Source: Symsagittifera roscoffensis (lineage: Eukaryota; Xenacoelomorpha; Acoela; Convolutidae). Taken from it: a stretch of 64,000 bases of DNA. The notes under the pieces were generated by a model that was not told the DNA's origin, did no database searches, and saw only the letters and a program-made list of their open reading frames with translations. The position numbers were made by a program, and so were the translations under genes. The DNA is taken from positions 10,946,539 to 11,010,538 of the forward strand of contig NC_087070.1 in assembly GCF_963678635.1 (NCBI RefSeq). Direction: 5' to 3'. Of this stretch, positions 44,521 to 56,190 are shown one piece after another. How positions within the stretch are numbered: the stretch's first letter is position 1; every line of letters starts with the position of its first letter.

Positions 44521-47500
44521 GGTTTTTGTCCGAAATTTTTGGATAAACTTGGGTTGCGATACAATTGCCATAGAATGTCTCCAATATTTGAATTGAACTT
44601 TTTTTCATAAATGTGAAACATGTTAATAGCATGTGTTGTTTGTGTGAAACTGTATGACCTAAGCTTTTCCATGAAATACAAAATTGCAATTTGTTTGATT
44701 TTTCTTAAAACGTTTTGCTTCTTTTTCATATTTTTGAATGCTGGACTGTCATTTCCGAGATGTCAAAGTATCAATCAAAATTTCATAAAAAACTGAAAGT
44801 GATCATAACTTTTGTTCCCTATATTGAAAGTTCCGTATATTTGTCTTTTTTATTTTCTATTTTTTGTAAAAAGTATCTACTAAATTAATTATAAGTTTGA
44901 GTCGTTTGAATCTTCTTTTACATTTTTTTCAGTAGTGAATCAATATAAATTAGATTTCGAGAACAAAACTTTTTGATTTTTTAGTCCAATTTCCAGCTGT
45001 TTTTGGCCAATTTTTATACTATTATCTTACTAAAACAGTAAAACAAGGTTGTTTCAAGCCGCTAAAAACTAATTTATCTCATCGCGTACAAAAAATATAC
45101 AAACTTTTCTGTTCTCCTTGCACATCGACTATTCATTCAATCTTGCTATTGAGTTTTGTTGTCATATTTTGTATTTCCTTTTTTTAATTTTATGTTGGTT
45201 CCCAAAATATTTAAACTCAAAAATAAACAAAAAAATGGTAAATTTAGCAAAAAATCTCACACACTCCTTGCATTTGGAAGGCGTTAGCTAATTTGATCTA
45301 TTTTCTCGCAAAATAATACACCAAAATATGCAAAATCTTTGATAAAACTTAAAAAGCTTGGAATAGGTCATCATTATGCCATATCAGAATATTTCTTTCT
45401 AGAATTACGAGGCCCTACTGTGCACTGAATATGCGCACTATTTGGTGTATGAAAGTCACTGGAACCCAAGGACAAATTTTTAAATTTGTAATTTTTCTAT
45501 GGGACCGATCAATAGAAACACAAAATTAGTCCCCTATTTTGGGTCAAACTTTTTAACTTAAAAACCATCAATGAGTTTTTTTTCATATGTGCTTTATAGA
45601 AAAAACTTCACCCATTTGCTGCTATTACTAAAATTTCTAGCGGGCTATAATCGGAAAAATCAGAGAAATTTATTTTGAAGGGTATGGTTCATTTGTTTAG
45701 TTATCATTTCTAATTAGGTCACTAAATGTGAAGCAAATTACGCTTTTCGAAGAAAAGACAATTGAAAGACAAAGGAAAACATTTTCGCTTCAATCAAATA
45801 TGAAATTTAAAAAGCAAATCAAAAAACAGTTTTTTGTTCAGGTTAGCTTAGTCTCTTCTGAATTATTAAATGCCCTGCCAATCATAAACTTTCGGTTGGC
45901 CTTGTTTTGAATTTTTTTCAGAGGTTGCAATGTGGCCTGCCTTTTGAAAGATCGTTGAAAAATTGCCACGTTCAAGTTCAATCTAGAAAAAATCTTCTGG
46001 CACACACTGAACAACAATCATTTTTTTTCCATTTCTCAAAAAAAACTGATTAATTTTTGTCAAGGTAGTTTTTCAATTCTCTGGACAAATTTCGACTTTT
46101 TGAATAAAAATGATGCAGTTTTCTTACCTTTACTTTTTTAACTATCTAATATTTTTTGAAGTCACGAGCTGTAACTTGCAAAGAATGTTTCGATGGTTAA
46201 GAGGTTTTAGCATATCCAACTTGGGAAAATTGTGACAATTAACTCGCGATATATTTCGTTCTAGAATGCGTAAGTTGCAAATCAGAATTTGTAACAGTTT
46301 TAATTGAGGTTGTCTTAAATGTTGGGTTTGAGAAGATATTTGGAACCGATCAATAACTTGTAGTTTACAAGGGACTTTCCGTAGTCGCAGACAATTTCCA
46401 GTTTTTTGTTTTTTTTTTGTTCGAGAAAAACACAGCTTTTTGTAAAAAGTTAAAATATTCCATAGATGTAAAGGGAAGTCGGAGTTTTGCTCAGAAACAA
46501 ACAGTTTTGTCATTAAAAAGGTGGTCTGTTTGAATTAACTTACCGCTGCAACAGATACTTGCAGAACACGTTTTTTTTTGAAACTTTGTTCCGGTGGATC
46601 TTAGTGAAACTTTGTTTTCGGGTAATTTTTAGATTTTTCCCCTTTTTTTTCGCGCGAAATCAGCTACCACGATTAATCATCATGGATAGATAACGATGTA
46701 TAATATTAAAATCATTTCAGTCAAGATTAGAACGAACTTTGGAACTTTTGAAAAAAACCGAGAAAAACCGGATTGAAACTTTTGATTTGTCATCTATTTC
46801 ATTTAAAGCGAGCCCGTGCAGCAACAAACCCGCCTATTTGTGCCTAATTTAAGCCATTCAAAACAGCTTAATTCTTCTTAGTTTTCAATTTTGGCAATTA
46901 AAATTGGTTTTCCAAGATAATATGTACCATTTTGAGAATCAAAAATTTTTTAAAACTTTTTGCCGGGGTTTGTTATTTTTTTTTGCTGGATATATTTGCG
47001 ACCGAGTTTTTGAGTTTTAATTTTTTAATTTTTTTGCAGAAAAGTCGCAAAACTAACTTCCCTTGCACTACTCGTTTCAATTAATTTCCCTATCAATGAT
47101 TGGAGAACGAACCAAACAAACAGTTAAATCAATTAGTGTGTTGATAACGTTAGTCAGTAAGTTTGACGAAAGTTTTTAAAGACACGGATTGACATCTGTA
47201 GATAAACTTTATTTGTCTAAAACTGTTTTCACAATTGAAAACAAAGCTAGCCGATTGCTGAGCAATCATGTTAAAATGTTCCGACCACTTTCCTAAAAAA
47301 CTACAATATAGCGTTGTTTCTTCTGCGTGGTGTAATTAGAGAACTAAGCAAACGTGTAGGAAGTTAGTGAAGTAGGCACAAAAAACCTCAATTTTCTTTT
47401 AAAAATAAATAAACGTAAAAATGAAAAAAAAAACTCTCGCCTGTTTTCTGCACTACAATTTTTTTATTTGATATAAAATTGCTTATGGCCAAGAAAGCGC

Positions 47501-49790
47501 TTGAGGAAACATCCAAAAATTGTTTTTTTTTTATTTTGGTAACTTTTTTCAGCCTCTACCTTCTTCATGTATATAAAACGAACGTTAATCGATCGCTTTG
47601 CTCGTTCTCAAAATTGGACTGAAATTCAAAAAACTTAAACCATTTTTTTCTAAAATTGGGAGTCTTTTTGAAATTTGATTTTGAAAATTACTAATTTTCG
47701 CACTTAATGCTAACTTCGAAGCTCTTATCCATAACTATGAAAGCATACGGCTAATTATTTATGCGTGACGAATTGTCCCGCACAACAAAATCGTTCCAAA
47801 TTGAATTGACGCTAGCTAGTCGGCCTTAATAATTTGGTACGACTCAAGTCTTCAGACTTAATCATTGATATTCTCCAAGGCTTATAGTTATCCAAAAACT
47901 CTAATCGATATGAATTAAGGGGCAGTCGGAACATTCAGGGCTTTGCCGTGATAAACTAGCAGTCTCGTTTATACTATCCAAAAATAGATTTAGCATTGTG
48001 TTAGTTGATCAGAAAAGTTTATTCTTCTTTACAATTAGGCTTCAATCAGACTTTAAAGTAGATGGATTTGTTTTGAGTTACACAAAAACCTATTTTTGTC
48101 GGCATAGATGTTCAATACAAATTTTTGAGGGGTTTGAACTGATTGCAGAATTGCACGAAGAAACTGGTAAAAATGATCAAAAAGAATTCCAAAAACAATG
48201 TAATCTATAAAAGACAATATTTGAAGCAATTTTAAAATTGTCACCAAAAATTAAATTGAATCAGAAAAAACTTGATGAATTGCCTTGTTAACACAGCATA
48301 TCTGATATAAATTAGTTTTGATTCAAATTTGGCAAAAAAACAATCGAAATCATTTGAAAAATTGTAAAATTTATCAGAATTATTTAAAACTTCAAGATTT
48401 TGACCCGAAGAAAGCGATATTGTGTTGCAGTTTGTTTTTCTGTCAATACACTTTTGATTTCAATCCAAATCAATTTTCAAACATCAATTCACTTACAGTT
48501 TTTTGCATATACTTTCTGTCGAGCTGTTCATTTCATACTTGATACGTTTGCCATCAACAGGACTCATTATTTTTTTGTAGCATCTGTTGCTTGAAATGCC
48601 ATTAATTGTATGGAAGCCTTTTGGACAGACACCTTAAAAAAAGAAGCTTGAACCTAGTAAACTTTTCATTTCCCCTTTGGCACTTGCTAAATAATTGCTA
48701 CCCCAATAATGAAAAAAAATCAATGGTTAAGAATATGCGAACTTTGTACCTTGTAAGGTATTCTCCTTTGTGCAACAACAACTAGGATATAGATAGCAAG
48801 ATCTCTTTCAAAAGGAGCGTAATTAATTTTTTGTGAAGCTAAAAATAGTTTTCTTCCATAGTGACAACAAATAGACTGCAACTAAGCTTGTGCACATAAT
48901 GTAGCAAAATTTGCAATCCATCGAATCCATTGAAAAATAATTTAGTTCGATACAAAATTGTAGCGAAATGAAAAAAAAACTATTTCAATTGATTCCAAGT
49001 TCTTTTAAATTCAATTTGCTGTTTTCGTTTTCAGTTCAAAATGATTCTTAATCAATTTATTGTATAATACTTTTACACACAGATTGTACAGAAACCATAG
49101 AAGATTTTCTCGACTATCAAACAATATAAAGCATGTAGAAAAAAATATATAACTTGTGCTTTCATTTGGTTTTTCCTAATCATGTTTGGCCTGAAAAAAC
49201 TTTGAGTGTCACCATTGTTAACATTCTGCACAAAAACTAATGTTTTCTATTTTCATCAAGAAAACTACATTTGAAGAAGTGTAGCATTTTTTTTATTTTT
49301 TCATCAACGCTCTAACCCTTAGATTTGCATATTTCAAAAAATAATTGCTGAAAGTCAAACACTTCAAGTAAGAAACTGTCGACGAGCCATTTTCTTTAGA
49401 TGGAGATTTCTCCTGAGTGCAACCTTTTTCTAGATTCGAAGCAAAAGCAATATTAGGTTTAATTATGTTGAGTTTTTGATGGGTTTCGTTATCTTGCAAA
49501 ATTCCATTTGAATCAATTTGAATAATTTTCAAAGCAAAAATCTTTTAATTTCTCTTCCGAAAAAATCCGGTTCAATCCATTATAAATCGATTAACGTGTC
49601 TAAATGGGGTACACTTTAGATACGTTAAATTTTTTCTAAATTTTTTCTCTTTTTTTATCCAATTCAGCAGTGTTAATCAGTTTTAACTAAGCATCAATTG
49701 TTAGAAAAAAACTAAAAGAAAAACTTTCTATTTTTTATTAACACTTTTCTCTTTTTACAGCAAAAGCTGATAAGAAACTTTGAACGATTG
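44521..49790. other. AT-rich DNA without recognised genes
   Basis: About 5.3 kb in which no coding sequence could be supported. Dispersed repeat pieces: ATTACGAGGCCCTACTGTGC at ~45406, a segment at 46084-46275 that recurs at 62501-62705, and one at ~47923-47975 that recurs at ~62922-62975. The 123-codon minus frame at 46142-46513 has no recognisable features and overlaps the repeated segment. Confidence 0.5.
46084..47975 (+). repeat. Low-copy repeat, partner of 62501-62975
   Basis: Three anchors are shared in the same order and orientation: GACAAATTTCGACTTTTT (46084 / 62501), GACAATTA-CTCGCGATATATTTCG versus GACAATTA-GCGCGTGATATATTTCG (46234 / 62662), and ACATTCAGGGCTTTGCC (~47931 / ~62932). 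Spacing is similar for the first pair (150 versus 161 bp) but 1.7 kb versus 0.27 kb for the second. Confidence 0.6.
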
Positions 49791-49869
49791 GATTTTTTAA
49801 AATGAGTTTTCACAAGTATTTTATATTTTTTTTCCAAAAACACAATTGGACTATTTGCGACTTGATTTT

Positions 49870-49950
49870 AATTCAACAGACTCTTTTCTATTCTTTTAAC
49901 TCTAGCTTAGTTAGTCTTAGTATACCAGTGTTATTTGAGCACTTCTTTTT
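49870..49950 (+). repeat. Element D left LTR remnant
   Basis: Matches ~55548-55625 over ~70 bp around TTAGTCTTAGTATACCAG and GAGCACTT/GAACACTT. Sequence 5' of this does not align well with the region before the right copy, so the left LTR is probably truncated or replaced. Confidence 0.6.
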
Positions 49951-50149
49951 ATGCCGCACTCAAGTGATTCAAATCTGCGGAAAATTCCAGTCTTTTAGCC
50001 GAACCACACTGTAGAAACCCCCACCAAATGGAGAAATTGGATTATTCAAATCCACTTGGAAATCATTGCCACAGAGAACTTAGATATAAACAACCTGAAA
50101 GAGCAACTCGCGTCGGAAACAGAAATCAGAACTAAATTTAAAAGATTCC

Positions 50150-50905
50150 AAAAATGAAACACATAGGAGAGCCAGTGAGCCCAAAATCAAAAAAGTAACG
50201 CGAATTTACGAGAACGCTAAAGAAAGAAGAATCGCGGAAGAAAAACTAAAATTTGGTGCCATGAGAAGAAACGAAGCCGACAAAATTCTATACTTGGCTC
50301 GGGGATCCGCGGCGAAAAGAGTGTTTTCACAGAAACAGTTTAGGGTGAAAGTTCAATCTATCTATCCTTTTTAAAGAATTTTTCGAACTCCTTGAATAAG
50401 TATTTTTGAAACCAACAAACATCACGTTTGAGCGTTTCAAACTATTGAGCCGAAATCAACAAGACCAAAAAGACAGAAACTCCTAAAGACAATTTTGGGA
50501 AGCACTCTCGGGTTTAGCTAGAACGAGTGACATAGGAATAAATGCATGAACAAAAATGGATGAGAGATGCCGATCTTCAACTTCAAGAACTGCGATCTCC
50601 AACGGAGATCCTGTCGGAAATGTTGAATCCATTGGTTGCACTCCATCAGGCAACTTTTGACAAGAATAATTTTTGTAACCACCTAAAATTAACCTATAGA
50701 CCGGGGCTAAAAACAACAACGGCAAAAAGTAAAAAAAAATAATCCTGTAAATAAACAACCAAGACTGAACAAAAGAAGACAAAACTCGTGAATAAAATGT
50801 GGAAATGCTTTTGCTAAAAGTCACTTGAATGTTTGCCCGGCAAAGGAAAAAATATATAACATATGTAAATACAAAGGACACTTCGGAAGAATTCGTTAAG
50901 TAAAA
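50150..50905 (+). pseudogene. Element D Gag with degenerate zinc knuckles
   Basis: 50542-50742 is a Gag core frame (DADLQLQELRSPTEILSEML; TYRPGLKTTT). At ~50786-50900 a knuckle region reads (stop)IKCGNAFAKSHLNVCPAKEK and IYNICKYKGHFGRIR. The first Cys position is TGA, a later Cys is Tyr, and the final Cys is Arg, so both zinc fingers are lost by single-base changes. Upstream charged text (50160-50340) is in a different frame. The 185-codon minus-strand frame over this region is a shadow. Confidence 0.7.
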
Positions 50906-51039
50906 GCGAGAAAAATAATTGAAAATAATGTAGAAGAAATTGTACATAGTCAAAGTTACCAATATTCGAACCACTATCGAGCCAAGAAGACAATTTTGAG
51001 AGCTTATAAATGGTTGGTCAGAAGAAGGAACTGAGGACA

Positions 51040-51590
51040 ATGGCGACTACTCTGTACTGAACATAAGAACGATCTGCGACGACAATGGTTTAGAAATTAA
51101 GAAAATTGTACATATCGGCATAGGCGATGGCTTAATTGTAAACATAAATATTCCTGTTGAATCAATTTTTCCAGAAGGATTTTAAAACATAATGTGCTTC
51201 ACGAGTCAAAACTAAGAGACCCACAGTTGGCGATTCTTGCGGCCTCACCAGCGACACGATAAACACAGTCGGAGAGATTCTTTTTAGAATACAAACCAAT
51301 TGATGGATTTCAAACGATACTCCATTCAAACAACCGGAGAAGATAAAAATAATTTAGGAAACGAAAACTTGCCCAGATTGGGAAGTGAAGTCACCCAAAA
51401 ACAATCCCTTCATCCAGTAAACAGTGTTTCACTTTCGAATACAAACCCTAACTTGGACAAACAATTCGAGGGACTTATTAGCTGAGAAGGAAAAACCCAT
51501 TAGATAGAAAGATCACGCATTTTCATATAATTTTTAAACCAATCCAAACCAAGGGTAGGAGAGTCCCCTTACGTAAAGTGTGAACTGAAA
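51040..51590 (+). pseudogene. Element D protease-to-RT region, degenerate
   Basis: Where the protease should be, frames read ICDDNGLEIKKIVHIGIGDG and LIVNINIPVESIFPEGF. No clear D-S/T-G remains, though the position fits. 51300-51485 is a 61-codon hydrophilic frame (GEDKNNLGNENLPRLGSEVT). The assignment rests on order alone. Confidence 0.45.
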
Positions 51591-52400
51591 AGAATGATGA
51601 AAGAAGCACATAAAATCAAATTAGACAAATGTGACGAAGATTAATTTATAAGCCCGATAGAAATTACCAGCAGAAAGATGGTACAAAAAAGTTAACCCTC
51701 AACTCTGAATTGTTAAACGACCAGATACTTCAAAAATCTTATCAAAAGCCAAACATACAACAAGTCATCAACAACATCGCTTTACAGCTCTCAAACAAAA
51801 AAAGGGTAAAATTTTGGATTATTAGCCTAGATCTGAAAAATGCCTACGTTCATCTAAGAATATACAATAACACGAGCAAGCCAGGTCATTTTAATGTCGT
51901 GGATCGTGAAATCACTGGAACCTATAGCTTTTTTACGGGATTCCTTGGATTGGGAGACAACCCGAACGAATTCCAAAGGGTGATGGATTCAACGTTAAAA
52001 ATTTTTTTTTTTTTTACAAATTGCTACATTGACGATATCTTAACTGACCCAAAAAGTTCATTGGAAGAGCATAACACCATTCTGTGGAGTATTTTGATTA
52101 TCTTGGAGGGCAAAAAAATTGCACTATAGTGGGAAAAATGTGCCCTTTTTCAAAAATATACAGATTGATTAGGCTTCAAACTTTCAGCCACAGGCAAATA
52201 CTTCTGGTGAGGAAATCCATTTCGAAAAAAAAATTTCCCGAAGCTAAGTTTTTCAGACTTAAGATCATTCTTCGGTTCGATAAAGCATTTCATGAAACTT
52301 GTACCGAGTCTGTCAACTCAAAAATCAGTCTATCATTGGGATGATTCTCATACTTCGGCTTTTTAAGAACTTAGAAGGCAAATTATGAATTTATCAGAAA
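51590..52400 (+). pseudogene. Element D reverse transcriptase
   Basis: 51710-52129 is one open frame with VKFWIISLDLKNAYVHLRIY (first catalytic Asp in SLDLKNAY), then FFTGFLGLGDNPNEFQRVMD and TNCYIDDILTDPKSSLEEHN. The YIDD catalytic box is intact at 52025-52036. A 16-18-base T run (51999-52016) before it encodes consecutive Phe and probably reflects slippage. After 52129 a stop and frameshift precede the connection region at ~52200-52345 (KSISKKKFPEAKFFRLK). The fingers at 51590-51710 carry a stop. Confidence 0.85.
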
Positions 52401-52429
52401 ATAATCACTCTGATATCAAAAAAATGTCA

Positions 52430-52864
52430 AAATTAAAAGCAGACACTTCGCATAACGGATTAGGATCAACAGTCGAATAATGGTATAGGGATCCTTTGAT
52501 AACGATCGCATTCGCATCTAGGTTTTTGAACAAACACGAAATGAAAATTTTGACAAATGAGCTAGCATTGCTGGGAGTGATCTGTGCTACCAAACACTTT
52601 AAAAATTATCCATACGGATCAGAGTTCGAAATCTTAACCGGTCATAAAGTTTTATTATCCGCGCTAATTGCTAACCACAACAATAAAACTTTGCACAGTA
52701 GGTTGAACCGTTGTTTACACCGGCTTTTGCTTTTTAACTTTAAAACTAAGCATATATCAGGGAGAGAAATGGTATTCAATGACTTATTAACAAGATTTTA
52801 TTCCGTAAAAGCCCTTCCGGTTTCCCAGTACGACGAGCAGTTTGTGGTCGCCACAATCATTTAA
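52430..52864 (+). pseudogene. Element D RNase H
   Basis: 52496-52864 (122 codons, open) has ITIAFASRFLNKHEMKILTN, ELALLGVICATKHFKNYPYG, FEILTGHKVLLSALIANHNN and FNFKTKHISGREMVFNDLLT. This is the full Ty3/gypsy RNase H/tether pattern. The N-terminal strand, TSHNGLGSTVE at ~52446, is followed by a stop (TAA at ~52479), so the domain is split. TDH is changed to TGH, which removes a catalytic Asp. Confidence 0.83.
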
Positions 52865-53355
52865 GATTACAGAAAACTTATTTGTAATGTTGTTGATAAG
52901 AAGAAGAATTGTATAAAGAACTAATTGTTGATAATTAAACAAATAAACAAATAAAAAACTTGGGTTATTACTATCCAACAGCCGGAAAGAATGAAAATTT
53001 ATTACACATCCAACGATCGTCTTTCGCGAATATTCTGAATTATGTCACAGATACAATTCACGAGTAATTGAGTCACGAGCAATTCCATTCCCATAGATCT
53101 TTCAAAATCCAATTTTCATCAATATTTCTAATCTGACATCTTTGTTTTTTTCTTCTTTATCCTATCATTACTTCATGCTCTATCAAAGTAAAATTCCCGA
53201 AGACAGATCAGAGTTCATTGCAAATCAATTATCACTCAATTCCTAAATTTATCAGTACTTTCAGAAAAACAAGAGAGTGTTTTAAAAATTTTGAGAACGA
53301 CAAAATTACACAAATTCAATAGAAATTATCCTGGAAAAACAAAAGAGGTTTATAG
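52865..53355 (+). other. RNase H-integrase interval of element D
   Basis: About 490 bp where the connector and integrase zinc-binding domain should lie. I could not recover an H2C2 motif in any plus frame. AT-rich with many stops. Confidence 0.4.
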
Positions 53356-54240
53356 TTACCATCATCTCCACTAGTATTTACGGATCAGTATTCAAGAAAA
53401 ATATTATTATCCAGGACAAACGAGGACAAAACTCTGGCAGAAATTAAGACAGCCAGAGATTATTATGAATCGATATATTCATTAAGTTTCCTTTCGCGAA
53501 AGCGGTAAACAGTGCGTCAGCGTCCTCAAATTTCTCCTCTTTCTTGACTGATTACTGCAATCCAACAATATTTTGTAAAATAAAGAGTAGACCAAGGCTC
53601 GTTTTTTCCTACAGACGATAATAAAATTTTCTACGAAAAAAAGTACAAAAATATAGTTTTTATGATGTTGTGTACAGTGGGGGATCATTGATCCAATGGA
53701 GTCGTAGAACGTCTAATGTATACAGTAAAAGTGAAACTAATGGCAATGTTGTTCAACAAATCTAAACCGACTTTACATTCTTCGATTGATAAACTCATCT
53801 GGCACCTTCGTTTGACGATACAACTTTCCATTGGATGCACACCCTTCTTAAAACATTTAAATCGTTCTCCTGCTACTTTTGGAGATGCTTATTTAGATAA
53901 AGGCATGTCTTTAATGTCAAAAGAAGAAAGCCAAAGATTGAGGGGTAAACGACAAAACAGAAGATAGCTATTTAGAAGATTTTAAATCTGATAACAAAGT
54001 TTACGAGAGACAACCGGTGATAAAATGATGCAAGTTGCACCTAGAGCCCTGGTGGAACCCCTTTACTCAAGGAGAAAAACGGTTTAGAAAGATTGTTAAT
54101 AGAAAAGAAGGGCAATGGTGGAAAAGCTATTCCTCCGTACAAGATATTGGAGTCGAACACATCTACCCTTTCTCATCTAGAAAACCATCGGGTTCCTTGC
54201 CTTCGAAGAGGCGTAAAAAAGACGTTGCTAAGACATAAGA
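53356..54240 (+). pseudogene. Element D integrase core and C-terminus
   Basis: ~53368: LVFTDQYSRKILLSRTNEDK and LAEIKTARDYYESIYSL match the start of the core (LVFTDQYSRK includes the first Asp). ~53505: NFSSFLTDYC. 53700-53950: GVVERLMYTVKVKLMAMLFN, IDKLIWHLRLTIQLSIGCTP and FLKHLNRSPATFGDAY are the conserved end of the core. ~54027: PRALVEPLYSRRKTV and EGQWWKSYSSV form the SH3-like tail in a shifted frame. Several stops. Confidence 0.8.
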
Positions 54241-55269
54241 TTGTCTTTCGTTTGTTCTAGATGCAGAGTCGAAGTTAGGTTTAGACTTTTGGCACTACGT
54301 CCTGGATGATTACCTGGGCACGGATTCCGGGTTAAACTTAATTCTTAATCAATTTTTTATACTCGAAATTTCCTCACATTCTCCATGATGAAAGCTCAGC
54401 GACGACTAAACAGCCTCATTGGTTCCATATGAACATATCTGGGCAGAAGTGAGAACCCAACTTTAATAGAGGGGTCGCATGGAAAAACCGCTGCAACAGC
54501 CACGACTACCCCGTCTTGCAGCTACTCAAGACCAGGAAGAAACCTTGGACCTCCCAATTTTTATGGAATAGTAAGGTTCACGGCCAAGTATCTCCAGTGG
54601 CGGCGGTGGTCACAGTGGAGGAATCAGAAAATGAGCCAGTAATGTCAATCGAGTCTTCACACAAGAACCGGATCACACAAACAGTCGATTCGCAGTCAGC
54701 CTTTTTGACACCGCTGATAGGTTTCCAACCAAAGCCAGCATTGGCAGCAAAAACCATCCAAAGCTAAAACACAACTGATTCTTCATTAGAACCTTAACTG
54801 TTCGTATTGGGATCTCCTGCCTCAGAAACCCAGTTCGAGGATAAGGGCCAGGACAGCGATATTTCTTCGATTATCGTTACAGAATTTAGAACCGAGGCAG
54901 ACACTTTTCATAAAAACTTTAACACAGCCGAATATAACTTTTTTTAAACTCGAACTCAAAAGTCTTTATTTATGAATAGTAGTTGCTACCATTGGTCTTT
55001 ACCTTAAATCATTGCGACTTCAATTAAGGACTAGATTTTGTTTTCACATCCGTTGGGCATCGTAGTGGTTTTATTAGACTCTGTACATTAGTTAGGTAGA
55101 ACCACTGTTTTTTGCTCATGTTTTACCTAACCCCAATTGTTTATTTATGTTTTTCGTTTATCGCTGTATATATCTGTAAGGAACTGTATGTAGCCTGTAT
55201 GTTTTAACACCATTTTCAACTCTGTGTACTCTTGTTTTTTCTCTTATAATTTCCATGGTGTTGCTACAT
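54241..55269 (+). other. Element D 3' region, no known domain
   Basis: An 83-codon plus frame at 54516-54767 (EESENEPVMSIESSHKNRIT) is hydrophilic and unrecognised. It could be a Pol C-terminal extension. No transmembrane or Env-like segment was seen. The remainder has no feature until the 3' LTR candidate. Confidence 0.4.
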
Positions 55270-55625
55270 TAGAGACTTTTTGTAACAATCTTAGAGGTCC
55301 GTGGGAATGGAGTATGTTTTTGATTTGGCGACTTATATATACAGTTAATTATTAATTTTCTCCTGTAATGGGAATGTTTTGTGAGCTTGTTTTTCATCTC
55401 TCTTAATTTGACTTCATGTTACTATTTAGATGCCTGTTAGTTGTGACTGAACCGAAGTCGATTGGACTCCGGGTCCTTTGATGTTCTCTTTAGACAAAAG
55501 TCAGTTATACAATACAGTTATACAGTTATACAAAAAAGTCAGTTATACAGTTATCAACACATACATTTTTATTCCTCTAACTCTAGTGTAGTTTGTCTTA
55601 GTATACCAGTAGTGTTTGAACACTT
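55270..55625 (+). repeat. Element D right LTR (3' part)
   Basis: The last ~70 bp pair with 49870-49950. The internal TCAGTTATACA/CAGTTATAC motif repeats four to five times at 55500-55555, a local microsatellite-like expansion absent from the left copy. The start of the LTR could not be fixed. Confidence 0.5.
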
Positions 55626-55674
55626 ATGCTTTCAAAAAAGGAAATAAACAGTCAAAAGAAGTTGAAGGAACTAC

Positions 55675-56190
55675 TAAAAACAATTCCAATGTTTGTGTTG
55701 TGAGCAAGCAGTACAGTTTTATCTTGAACAAATTATAAACTTCCATTGTGATCAACACTTTTAGCCTACTTGAATCAAAATAAAGAATCAATTTAACAAA
55801 AGGGATTAAATTTTTTATCTCAATGTATCCCGAATGAGCCAGCTGGATCAATTTTAGATTTTTTCGGGAACCACATTATGATTAAACAACTTCCAGTGAA
55901 GTCAAAAACTTACGCTGTTTCGTGAGGAAATATAGAATCAATTTTACAATAAAGAATCAAATATTTTCTCTCAAAAAAAAAATTCAGGTATTTCGATTGA
56001 TCCAGGTGGATCAATTTTAGGTTTTTTTTGTTGAACTGTTTATTGCTTAGCAATTTTTAGTTATAACAAAGGCTTACGCTATTTCATGTGGAAATAAGGA
56101 ATCAAACTAACAAAAAGGAATAACTTTTTTTCAATAAAAAATGTATTCTAATTGATCCATTCTTATTTCTAAACAATTTATTATCTTACT
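55675..56190 (+). repeat. ~163-bp tandem repeat, three degenerate units
   Basis: GGATCAATTTTAGATTTTTT at 55845 and GGATCAATTTTAGGTTTTTT at 56008 are 163 bp apart. The accompanying blocks ACTTACGCTGTTTCGTGAGG and GCTTACGCTATTTCATGTGG, and AAAGAATCAA with AACAAAAAGG, recur with the same period. A third, partial unit lies on the left. No coding potential. Confidence 0.75.

Larger units (their letters stand above)
49800..55625 (+). mobile_element. Ty3/gypsy element D, all domains recognisable
   Basis: Gag with knuckles, protease region, RT with YIDD, RNase H and integrase are arranged on the plus strand over 5.8 kb. A ~70-bp sequence ends both sides: TCTAGCTTAGTTAGTCTTAG then TATACCAGTGTTATTTGAGC at ~49905-49945, and the related TCTAGTGTAGTTTGTCTTAG then TATACCAGTAGTGTTTGAAC at ~55583-55622. 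These are taken as 3' parts of the LTRs. Stops and frameshifts are fewer than in element B but still disabling. Confidence 0.86.

Noticed and set aside
50483..51040. 185-codon minus-strand ORF (hydrophobic, Phe/Leu/Ser-rich)
   Set aside because: It is antisense to element D Gag and its zinc knuckle region; hydrophobicity arises from reading A-rich Gag codons backwards.
54516..54767. Env-like ORF downstream of element D Pol
   Set aside because: No signal peptide, transmembrane segment or cleavage site; hydrophilic and short.
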